The notes under the pieces: model-generated
Told to the model about the DNA's origin: nothing
The model's input: only the letters and a program-made list of their open reading frames with translations
Databases searched by the model: none
Position numbers and translations under genes: made by a program
Part shown: positions 1 to 7,996 of the stretch, piece by piece
Layout of the letters: every line of letters starts with the position of its first letter
Numbering within the stretch: position 1 is the stretch's first letter
Assembly (NCBI GenBank): GCA_003427395.1
Contig: BFEA01000329.1
Span: 1,200,009 to 1,226,806 of the forward strand
Source: Chara braunii
Lineage: Eukaryota; Streptophyta; Charophyceae; Charales; Characeae
Length of the DNA: 26,798 nucleotides
Direction: 5' to 3'

Positions 1-264
1 GGGTTCACTATCTTGACTTTGGCTTCCTTTGGGGTACCCCTTTTATTTCTTCTTGCAGTTCCCCTTCCCCTTTTACTGTGCCTCTAACGTACAAGGCTTG
101 CCAAGTTGATTGTCATGGAGTGCAACCTGCCCACATACACACTATAACAGTGGGAGAAATAATGGCCCAATTACACACCATGAAAGGAGGCAGAGAAAAG
201 GGGGAGGAACACTCCTGCTCCTTTTTCAGCAGCTCTCCAGCTTATATTATTTTGTCTGTTCTCT
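1..264. other. no recognisable gene
   Basis: I see no protein family, RNA gene or strong repeat here. Short open frames occur on the plus strand but have no recognisable motif and look like chance. The stretch directly precedes the left inverted repeat of a MITE-like element. Confidence 0.5.
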
Positions 265-408
265 TAAACCACCAGTACTTCCCAAAATCCTGCCCGTTAA
301 CAAGCCACAATAATTTTAGGAAATGTCCGGGTCACTACTGAAGCACCCAAACTCATCCGACTAGAAACATTTCCACAGCCTATAGCTGGGCCAAGTACTG
401 GTGGTTTA
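265..408. mobile_element. MITE-like element, copy A
   Basis: This 144-bp segment is bounded by a perfect 16-bp terminal inverted repeat: TAAACCACCAGTACTT at 265-280 and its reverse complement at 393-408. The interior has no coding capacity. A related copy lies at 12791-12950, with the same ends (one mismatch in the left end) and shared interior blocks, for example the ATCCGACTAGAAACATT block and the AGCTGGGCC block before the right end. Size, inverted ends and a second dispersed copy fit a non-autonomous miniature inverted-repeat transposable element. I could not define a convincing target-site duplication, so the superfamily is unknown. Confidence 0.65.
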
Positions 409-619
409 ATGATGCTTGTTGATATGCGTTTAGTAGTACCACACGAGGGGAGGGAGGAAGGAAAGAGAGGGGGAAGGGGAGGGAGAAGGGGTCAACGCAG
501 AGGAAAAGGCAAATGTCACAGGGTTCACATCTCACGCCTAGAGTAGACTACTATAGGATGGCACTAGAGGCCAGGCAGTGTTTGGGTTGCAGGTAATTTT
601 GAGTGGAGGAGCAGGCATT
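409..619. other. purine-rich spacer
   Basis: This stretch contains a strongly purine-rich run (about 435-490, mostly G and A on the plus strand) and no recognisable gene. Confidence 0.4.
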
Positions 620-771
620 GCCTATCGTAAATAGCCAACCCCAAGTGTGCTTGTGTACGGCACCTTGGGTTCAATGTTGGCTGTACATGGCACTCCGATA
701 GGCAAGTACACAGATCGGAATGCCATGCCAAGGTGCCGTACACAAGTCCAACGTTGGCTGTCATCATAGGC
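620..771. repeat. long foldback hairpin
   Basis: The two arms (about 620-668 and 728-771) are reverse complements. The core is a perfect 19-bp match: CTTGTGTACGGCACCTTGG at 650-668 against 728-746. A second inner stem pairs 686-699 with 714-727 (13 of 14). The 17-nt bulge at 669-685 resembles the sequence just after the right core (746-762), so one arm also carries a short direct duplication. No protein is encoded. It could be a small foldback transposon or the precursor of a small RNA. Confidence 0.6.
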
Positions 772-846
772 ATGAAAACAAAAACTTGCATGGGCAACAA
801 CTTCATAATCATCACAAGACAAAGCATGCAAATCGCATTCTAGCTA

Positions 847-1044
847 GATCTCAGGTGCGGCATCATAGTGAGGCATTGAGCAGGGTTTCTCGGGTTTCCC
901 CGTAAAATGTTCCCTCTCTGTGGGGAAGGTGACGACGGGGCCTCGATCTCAGGTGCGTCATCACAGTGAGGCATTAAGCACGTCTCTCGGGTTTCCACAT
1001 CAAATGTTCCCTCTCTCTGTGGGAGGGTGATGACGGGGCCTCAT
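847..1044. repeat. 98-bp tandem duplication
   Basis: Two head-to-tail units, 847-944 and 945-1044, both begin GATCTCAGGTGCG and end with a GACGGGGCCTC-type block. They differ by scattered substitutions and small indels, so the duplication is not very recent. No gene is seen in it. Confidence 0.75.
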
Positions 1045-1120
1045 CCAAAGTAGGGTGTTCAGCTATTGCAAGATCTGGACATCTCACCCTGGCCGGGGGG
1101 CCAGTTGGACCCCCGGTGAT

Positions 1121-1140
1121 CCAACCGGAATTCCGGTTGG
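1121..1140. repeat. perfect 20-bp palindrome
   Basis: CCAACCGGAATTCCGGTTGG is a perfect palindrome. The flanks also pair partly (GGCC and GGGCCC blocks), so a larger cruciform is possible. No function can be assigned. Confidence 0.6.
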
Positions 1141-1154
1141 GCCCAAACGTGGGT

Positions 1155-1236
1155 GAAAGTATGCATCTCCACTATGTCGGGGAAGGAGAAAAAAAAAAAA
1201 AAAAAAGAACAACGAAAGTATGCGTCTCCACTGTGT
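1155..1236. repeat. direct repeats flanking poly(A)
   Basis: A 23-bp sequence at 1155-1177 recurs at 1214-1236 with two mismatches. Between them is a short segment ending in an 18-A run (1189-1206). Direct repeats around a poly(A)-ended insert are typical of target-site duplications made by LINE-type retroposition, but the insert is too short to identify. Confidence 0.45.
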
Positions 1237-1521
1237 GGATGATCCATGATGCCATCACCCACCACATCCTCTCCAAGCTTGTCCTACGTACAGCATTTGA
1301 CATGCAAGTGCCGCAACAGCTGTCGGATCCCGACATCCTTGCTCGACGAACAACAGACGCAGCAGGCCCCCACTACCCCCGATCCCAATTTTGCCGACCC
1401 TGAATTTCACTGCGCACCGAGTTTTGTCGAGCCTGGGTCCCATTCATTGTATTATTTGCTTTTGTGGTACGCTCACAAAAACAGATTTAATCACGGCAAT
1501 CCTTTCTCCAAAGAACTGATG
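1237..1521. other. non-coding, degenerate repeat
   Basis: No gene is recognised. The block at 1391-1420 (GCCGACCCTGAATTTCAC) resembles the ACCGACCCTGATTTTTAC block at 2366-2383, so this is probably part of a dispersed repeat. Confidence 0.35.
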
Positions 1522-1611
1522 CTTTGGACGTGAAAGCACTTCGATGCAATCTCTGGAGTGCTTGTGTGAGTATGCCCTCATTGACAGCGTTACAGCCGCA
1601 ACAGTCAGATT
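1522..1611. repeat. dispersed repeat, copy 1
   Basis: A roughly 90-bp segment starting TTTGGACGTGA and ending with a GCGTTACAGC block matches 2555-2645 in the same orientation. Its last half also resembles 1864-1912, the right end of the neighbouring foldback element. The shared end suggests one family of small elements amplified locally. Confidence 0.5.
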
Positions 1612-1664
1612 CAGAAAAGAAGGGAAAAACACAAATCATGATAAATGACGTTTTGGACCGGAAA

Positions 1665-1879
1665 GAGGGCGGATGCACGAGCATTACCGGGGGCATGGTC
1701 CCACTAGCAAAGAGGATAGGATGCCTGCATCTGGACGTGTTTGAGGGCAGGAGCAGGAAATAGAGATAGAACTGCTTTTCTGTATCTCTGCATAAAACAT
1801 AGCCAGATTCAGGATTTCTATCCTATCCGCTCGGCTAGTGGGACCACCGCCCGGGAGTAGTATACGTGTGTATGCCCTC
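1665..1879. mobile_element. imperfect foldback element (MITE-like)
   Basis: The whole 215-bp interval reads as an imperfect inverted repeat centred near 1770. The strongest arm is 1697-1721 against 1821-1845, with 22 of 25 paired (core GCTAGTGGGACC). Similarity continues outward to 1665/1879 and inward to the loop. It has no coding capacity. This fits a foldback MITE, or an inverted duplication able to make a long hairpin RNA. Confidence 0.6.
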
Positions 1880-2149
1880 CATGAGGAAGTTGCAGCAGTC
1901 CCGCGGAATGCGCCCCTGCCTTGCTGGCAGGGACGTCTAAAAAAACAAAAACAATAAAACCAAAAAAAAAAAAAAAAAAAAAAAAGGGACTGAAACTAGC
2001 CATAAACGTGGTGAAAAGAAAATTAAAAAAAAATTAAAAAATAAAAATGGTGACAGTCAGACTGGGAAGGACTGGTGTGAGGCAGCCCACGTTCACAGCC
2101 TGCGCAGCATCATGCTCCTCGATACTGTAGCTTCCTCTTTATTTTCCCC
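1880..2149. other. AT-rich spacer with poly(A) run
   Basis: No gene is seen. An A run of more than 20 bases lies near 1962-1985 and further A-rich sequence follows to about 2047. It may be the tail of an old retroposed copy, but no flanking direct repeats are clear. Confidence 0.4.
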
Positions 2150-2320
2150 CCGTTTGACAAATGGGCCAAAATGGGGCCATAGGGCCCAAACATTTTCCTT
2201 TGGCCGACGAGCCTCCTCGGGACCACCTAAAATTTTGGAGTAGCCTATTTTTTTTCCCCCATCCCCCCCCCCCCAAGACTGAGAAAGGTAGTGGTGGTGG
2301 TTTAAAACACCACTACCTTC
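2150..2320. repeat. dispersed repeat shared with 12670-12815
   Basis: Blocks such as AGGGCCCAA, TTTGGCCGA, GAGCCTCCTC and ACTGAGAAAGGT appear in the same order at 12670-12785. Here the segment ends in a small perfect stem: AAGGTAGTGGTG at 2285-2296 pairs with CACCACTACCTT at 2308-2319. In the other copy the matching point leads straight into the MITE-like element at 12791. Confidence 0.55.
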
Positions 2321-2329
2321 CGAGCCTGT

Positions 2330-2383
2330 TTTACCGACCCTGATTTTTTTATTTTTTTTATTTTACCGACCCTGATTTTTACT
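2330..2383. repeat. short direct repeat
   Basis: The block TTTTACCGACCCTGATTTTT occurs twice, around 2330-2349 and 2362-2381, separated by a T/A-rich spacer. It has no coding role that I can see. Confidence 0.5.
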
Positions 2384-2554
2384 GTGCGGCGTGCGCCACG
2401 CTGTGCCGCGCCTAGGTCCTGTCCTTTTTTTTTCCCCGTAGTACTCTTGTGAAAAAAACTAAAAAAGAACTCAAGCCTTGCATTCAAAAAAGAAAAAGCG
2501 GGGGGTTACAGCGGCACTGTGAAATCCGCTAGGGAAAAAAAAAAAACAAAACAC

Positions 2555-2645
2555 ATTTGGACGTGATAGCAGGTAGATTCCATCGGTAAAGTACTCGTGT
2601 GAGTGTGGCCTCAGTGAGGGCGTTACAGCGGCGCGGTCAGATCCA
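2555..2645. repeat. dispersed repeat, copy 2
   Basis: This matches 1522-1611: it opens with TTTGGACGTGA and ends with the GTGTGAGTG and GCGTTACAGCGGC blocks. The two copies are about 70-75 percent alike by eye, so they are old. Confidence 0.5.
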
Positions 2646-2703
2646 CACCAACGAACACGAGAAAAAGAAAGTGAAACTACCCTAAGGACAGGAAAGCAGG
2701 TTG

Positions 2704-2862
2704 ATACATTCTCATTCGTACTACCGTCTTCACCCGAATAGAACGCCCGGTAATTATCACCGTAACTGGGCTGAAAGTTGTGCCAAATACAGCTATAATG
2801 ACCGAGCGTTCTATTCAGGTGAAGACTGTAGTGTGAGTGTGCCCGACGGTAGTGTGAGTGTG
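2704..2862. mobile_element. foldback element with 32-bp arms
   Basis: Positions 2726-2757 and 2795-2826 are reverse complements over 32 bp with three mismatches. The flanks outside (2704-2725 and 2827-2843) are also partly complementary. The right flank carries the GTAGTGTGAGTGTGCC block twice (2828 and 2849 regions), a motif shared with the dispersed repeats at 1522-1611 and 2555-2645. The element has no coding capacity. Confidence 0.6.
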
Positions 2863-3040
2863 CCATCCAAGACCAAGTGTCAGCGACTCGTGGAATGGCG
2901 GGGCACTGAAACAAAACAAAAGAAGAAAAATAAGAACGGAAAACACTAAAAGCTGAAACCAGCGCAAATAGAAGTTGGATACGAGTATCCAAACGCCTAG
3001 CTCAGTGGGGACCACACCCAGGAACTGTTGAAATTACAGA

Positions 3041-3574
3041 CCAGACCCAAGACTGGTGGTCGGGATTCGCCTCGTTGGCGACGTGTCCCTATTCCTGGCA
3101 TACAGGAAGGGGGATGGGGAGTCACTGGCAAGGGCGGAGGCCATTCAGGGCAAATTTGAAAAAACCTACCCGGAGAACCTTTACCTTGAAACGGACGGAT
3201 GACGGAAAAGGCACCTGGGACATCCTGGGGTGCAGATTGAAGGTGAGGCAGAGCCCCCCGTTCTTGGGTAGTATTGAGAAGGTGAAGAATCAGGCTACGA
3301 TCTGGTCACACAGGCCACTTGTGATACGTACCGGACAAGACTTAAGTCTTGGACGAGCAAGAAGCAGAAGATAGCTGCGGTCACGCGCTGCCTGCATCGT
3401 CTGGACAGGAACAGTACCAAACGGAGACTGATCCCTGTCCAGGTGCTTTTTGAGAGAAGGGAATATCGAGCGAACGGCTTCCCGAATGAATTTTTTCAGA
3501 AGATACTAGATGATTTCGCGACGTGGAAGGACGGGATCTGGAAGTTGACAGCCCAAATGTTAAAGCTGTCATAA
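3041..3574 (+). pseudogene. reverse transcriptase C-terminal fragment, decayed
   Basis: Three overlapping plus-strand frames read as one protein. The first (about 3041-3199) contains GIRLVGDVSLFLAYRKGDG, which fits RT motif C, usually two aspartates after an aromatic or aliphatic residue; here the first Asp codon reads GGC (Gly, 3077-3079). After a stop at 3200-3202 the reading continues in a second frame (TWDILGCRLKV, then WSHRPLVIRTGQD). Near 3340 it moves to a third frame holding AAVTRCLHRLDRNSTKRR and REYRANGFPNEFF, and ends at TAA 3572-3574. The last part resembles the thumb of LINE or Penelope-type RTs, which often has an arginine-rich helix followed by a GYP/GFP-like turn. No N-terminal RT motifs are visible upstream. 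It is a 5'-truncated dead copy; the exact clade is uncertain. Confidence 0.55.
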
Positions 3575-3673
3575 TGTCCGCAGACACCTTACAGGACTTT
3601 GCCTGTTGCTGCTGCAGTTCACCTGGCTGCAATTGGGGCCTGATCCTCTCCTGTGTTTGTTGTTGCATTTTGG

Positions 3674-3727
3674 GTTTTTCCTTTTTCTTTTTCTATTTCT
3701 TTTTCTTTTTCTTTTTCTTCCTTTTTC
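3674..3727. repeat. TTTTTC microsatellite
   Basis: A pyrimidine run made of TTTTTC units with small interruptions lies about 100 bp after the stop of the RT remnant. Open frames that cross it are products of the simple repeat. Confidence 0.8.
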
Positions 3728-4147
3728 ATCTTTTCGAGAATGTTCTGTTTTTGGCTCGAAGCCCAATAGCAGAGGGGGACGTGGGGTTCGTTTTTGCCGA
3801 GTATCATGGGAATTGGCGAAGTGAGTTCGAGTAGTATAGCGAGATAGTATATAGTAGTTAGGCAGTAGGGATATCCACTTCTTTGACGACGGAATGGAGA
3901 TACGCGACTGTTCGTCTCATGGCGACCAGCCAGCGTGCTACATGATTGGGTGAGTGGAAGGAAGGCGTCAGTATCGGGTGAAGACTGGGGGGTAACCTGA
4001 GGAAGTGGGCTTATCTCGGTGAAAATCGCTACCAGTGCGAACGAACTTTGGTTTCAAATGAAGTTTATTTTTCTGTTGTCAATTGTCAAACACCCCGCGT
4101 TCTAAACACTATGTGTTAGACTACGAGTTGAGTGTACTGTGTGTGCA
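3728..4147 (+). other. probable 3' region of the RT element, then flank
   Basis: No coding region is seen. The stretch follows the RT remnant and has an AATGAAGTTTATTTTTCTGT segment near 4057-4076 that looks like a 3' end. This reading is inference. The Ty3/gypsy element begins after it. Confidence 0.3.
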
Positions 4148-4837
4148 TGATCCACGATTGTGTGTAGCGTAGGGGCCTTGCCATGATGTACATGTTCTGG
4201 GCTAAGGCCCCAGCAAGCCTAGTGCCCGCCCTAAGTGAAGGCGGGCCAGCAAATCAACAAGAGCCCTCTATGCCAACATTTCACGAAGCAGGGATCTTGG
4301 CCAATGCTGGCACTTGTGGGCACGCTGCGCGGATGCATGTGTGNTGCGCTAAGAGCAAGCAGGCCAGTGCTAGGNGGTAGGGCGCTGCCTGCACGAAGGG
4401 CACTGGCGGCCATAGCCGGGCCGCATGAGGGTGCAGGGGAGGTGAGGGCGAAGGNGGTACTTNGGAGGTGAAGGGCGCTGTGTGGGTAACANGGGAGAGT
4501 GTGGGGAAGAGGACACGTACCTGGTGAAGGTGGAGGTCGGCATTGGTGTTGACATCATCACTCGCTGGTAGTCAAGTTGTCTGGTTGCTGTTCATTGCTG
4601 TAGTTGTAGGATAGGCATAGGGCGCCTGACGCCATTCACAAGAGAGAGCTACATTTGGGTTATGCTGTTGGTGTTGCCCTGTTGGGCATGGACATTGACT
4701 CACGATTCTTCTGTATCATTCTCAATTGGATGGTTACTCGGTTCCATGTGCTATCTGCTTTGGATTTGACTACTTGGACTTCAGTGTGATTTTGCATTCT
4801 CGATTTCTGTGCTTCGTCCATACTCATGTTCCTTGCA
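4148..4837 (+). repeat. 5' LTR
   Basis: Positions 4170-4837 match 11808-12475 at a constant offset of 7638 with only two differences (A4764/C12402 and C4801/G12439). The end is fixed by the loss of identity after ...CCTTGCA, giving the usual CA end, followed by the primer site. The start is less sure. Taking TG at 4148 mirrors the TG at 11787 just after the polypurine tract, but the first 20 or so bases differ strongly between the two copies. Ns lie at 4344, 4375, 4455, 4463 and 4492. Short open frames inside are not genes. Confidence 0.88.
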
Positions 4838-4840
4838 ATT

Positions 4841-4852
4841 TGGTATCGGAGC
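4841..4852 (+). other. primer-binding site, initiator tRNA-Met
   Basis: TGGTATCGGAGC begins three bases after the LTR end. Plant Ty3/gypsy and Ty1/copia elements commonly use TGGTATCAGAGC, complementary to the 3' end of initiator tRNA-Met; this copy has one change (A to G at 4848). The following bases (TGGTTTGATC) continue to resemble the tRNA complement. Confidence 0.85.
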
Positions 4853-6131
4853 TGGTTTGATCGCCACTTACCTTTGGCACGCTAGCGTTATACAGACTTG
4901 GTGCGTTGATGATGCTTCTTCGCAGTGGGTACTTGTGACGTCAGGCCACTATAGGTGCACGCCCTGGGTAGAGAGGGGTGCACCGGAAGGCTATTACGGC
5001 AGTGTATGCCGTGGGTTACAGCGGAATGTTTGATTGGTGATGAGAGCATGCTGATGTGGCATTGGACTAAGGTGGCACTGCATTGCGTTGTGGGTGGTAC
5101 CGAGGTCATGACCGGTCATCAAATGCAACATCAGCTCAATTGGTGAGAAATCTGTGGTTGGGGGCAGCTATCTCCAGGTATGTTGATCCCTTACCTTATC
5201 TACCTTCTCAATCTCTTCTTACAGTGAGGAAGTGAGCCCAACTTGAGAGTCCTCTCCTTGGTGAGGTGTCGTGAGCGCGCTACCTTGAGAGACGACAATC
5301 TTCCCGGAAGCATCTGGAAGGAGAAAGGGTGGTGCCTCTGAAGGGCCCTGGTCGAAGCACTTGGGTCACGGTCACCATGCCAACCCACAGGGAGCAGTGC
5401 ACGCATGCGATGGCTGCTGTCCTGTTTGGCACTTGCTGCGCTGATAGAAGTTCCTCCGGGTGTGCCAGCCCATGACAGACGCTTACCAGACCGTCTATAA
5501 ATATTTCTGGTTGGGAGTTCATTGTGAATCTGGCTGTGATCGTCGTCCTGACTGCGAAGTTAAATAATTCCTGAAGAGATGGGGGCGCTCTATAAATTCC
5601 TCCTGATCAGCCAGATCACATGGACAGGAAGGCTCGTCGCCGTACGAGGGTAAATAAGAGTGGTTGGGCTGGCTTGCTCGGTGACAACTTGGGCACAGGG
5701 GTGGGCCGATTCACACGAAGACACTGCTCGCTCAATGATGCTGTTCGGATGCTTGGATTGAGGGGAAGGGTAGGTTCCAATTGGTGCTCAACTGTTTACA
5801 CAACCATACCGATCAATCATACATCTGCTACATTGTCTTTTTGTATCTTTGATAAGTTGGTTGACGGACTGCTAACCTCACAGACAGATTAGTGTAGGAC
5901 TGTTGTATGCTACCATAGCCAGTTCTAACTAATGCTGATGTAAGTGAACCAATCAGGGTGCCTCTAGACTATGTAGACAATCTGTGTGAATGTTGTAGAC
6001 ATGCCACTTGATTCGGTATAGTAGGGAACTCACCGGACACAACTATTTCTAGAAAATTACGTGCCGGTCAGATACATGCTGCGGTAGGATTCCATTAGGG
6101 GATTCTAGTGTAGACACTATCTGTCTAACTA
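4853..6131 (+). other. long untranslated leader
   Basis: Almost 1.3 kb lie between the primer site and the first gag ATG, with no recognisable domain. A short segment at 5178-5224 has GT...AG borders: a CCAG/GTATGT donor and a pyrimidine-rich tract ending in TTACAG. It could be a tiny intron or chance. The end of the leader (6046-6083) resembles sequence just outside the 3' LTR. Confidence 0.6.
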
Positions 6132-7996
6132 ATGAGTGGGTCAGACCCTGTTGATGATAGAGCTGACGAAAGGAGACTAACACGTGCACGGGCACTAAGG
6201 GTACCGCACGTGTTCCAGGCCTTACAACCGGAAGACGAAGCATGGCTTCGGGCCGAACGTAGAGCCCGTGCTCTAGCAGCGGGGATAGCAGCAGCAAACG
6301 CAGCAGCTAGAGAGCAGGCAGCAGCAGCCAGAGCAGCAGCGATGGCTAACGGCGCAAGCTCTGGTGCGTCATCATCTGCGTCCTCGTCAGGGACTAATGG
6401 GGGCCAGTTGGGATGCCAACAAGCTCCACAAGTTCCTCAAGCACTTCCGGTTCCACAGGTTCTAGACAGTCTTCTAGTCAAATGGCGGGCTCGCAGTTCA
6501 GCCCGTTGACCCCGCGTCAGAGGGAGCTCAGAGAGATCCAGCAGGTCGAGATGCTCCGCCGTAAGTTAGAGCAGGACCTGAAAGAAGCTACCGATAGAGA
6601 AAATGCGATGAAAACTAGAGCAGCCAGGCTTGAAACTTTAGAGGTTGACAAGGCTGAACTAGAGGGCTTGGATGAGTCAGCTATGTCTGACGACATGAAA
6701 GTTTTGAAGAAGAATATGCTGTCACTACACGCACACGTGGACAGCAAATTAGACTTCATGCAGAGCACTCTAGACCAGATCCTGGATGCTTTGACAAAGC
6801 CAGGATTCCGGCCACCAGCACAATCGTCGTTGCCGTTATCGGCGATGTCAGGCCCCTTTCCGGTTCAAGCTGGCACACAGCCAAGTGGCACATCTGCAGC
6901 AGTCGCACAGACTGTTGCATCTTCTTCTTCGGGTCCAGCGGTGGTTGCTACACCACCGCAACAACCTGTCTCTCAACAGGGGCAACAACAAGGTCAATGG
7001 TACCCCAAGACCCCAATCAAACCGCCTCTTGCCTTCTCAGGCGAGAGGAAGGACGAGGAACTCAACACATGGTTGAGGACGGTCCCGGTTTGGGTGAAGG
7101 CCAAAAGGACCTCGCCAGAGGATGAAGCGGTAACTGCGGCATCTTACCTAGAGGGTAAGGCAGCCAAATGGTTAGATGGGGTAGTTGTGAAAGTCGGGTA
7201 CGGGCGACGCATGGCGGACTGGGCCAAGTCTTTGACTCTAGACCAGTTCATGGAGATGGTAGAGGCTCGATGGCATAACCCACAGGAGGCGCAAAGGGCC
7301 ACTTATGCCATAAATAAACTAGACCAGCGCAAGTTCCGGTCAGTTAGAGAGCTTACGACTACCGTTGAAAGCCTGATCCTCGTGCCGGGCATCAACTACA
7401 GTGACCAGTTCCTGTTAACTACTTTCATTAGATGTCTTCCAGAGAACATCATGAACTTACTAGCCAGTGAGGCACGCACCGAGGACCACTCATTTGAGAC
7501 ATTGTCTAGGAAGGCTTTAGATTTGGAGGCCACACTAGGAAATGCTCAACCCACCTCAGGAAATGACTCAAAGAAGAAAAAGAGTCCTCAGGAGTGGAAG
7601 AAGAAGGGGGCGAAGTTGATGATGGTGGAGTGTGATGGGACTCAAACAGAGATCGACGAGCTCTCTGACCTAGTGGACTACACAGAGTTTGACGGCGAGG
7701 AGATAGTTGAGGGTAGCACCCTCGCCGCGGTAGTAAGGACTAAGGTAGGAGGCCGAGGGAAGGGCCAGCCTAGGGGTCAAGGGAAGGCCGCCTCCAATCA
7801 GACCAAACAGGCTGAGTGGGTAAAGGCAGGTCTTGATCAAGACGTGTGGCGTGATCGCCGAATGCGTGGCGCTTGTATCAACTGCGGAGAACACGTACAC
7901 ACGTAGTGGAAGTGTCAGAACGCTAAGGTTACGCAAAAGGTTGCGCCAAAAGTTGGGGCAACTTATTCCCAGGCTTCTAGCTCGGGAAATACGTGA
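6132..7996 (+). pseudogene. gag polyprotein, broken
   Basis: Translation from ATG 6132 gives an Ala/Arg-rich N-terminus up to about 6400, where the coding frame changes; the first frame stops at 6509. The second frame, open through 7903, carries a predicted coiled coil (about 6540-6790), a Pro/Gln-rich linker, and a capsid-like Retrotrans_gag domain at about 7020-7550 (landmarks LAFSGERKDEELNTWL, AAKWLDG, FIRCLPENI). A basic tail and a zinc knuckle CX2CX4HX4C (Cys 7874, Cys 7883, His 7898, Cys 7913) follow. TAG 7904-7906 falls inside the knuckle, between its His and last Cys. The frame then continues to TGA 7994-7996. Gag forms the particle shell and the knuckle binds RNA. The frame change and the stop mean no full protein can be made. 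Confidence 0.85.

Noticed and set aside
2471-2992. 173-residue minus-strand frame
   Set aside because: It spans foldback repeats and A-rich runs, and its composition follows the repeats.
2993-3070. tRNA-like A box (TAGCTCAGTGG) suggesting a tRNA gene or SINE
   Set aside because: No matching B box or cloverleaf could be found downstream.
4183-4561. Short frames inside the LTRs (repeated at 11821-12199)
   Set aside because: They occur in both LTRs, contain Ns and show no protein motif.
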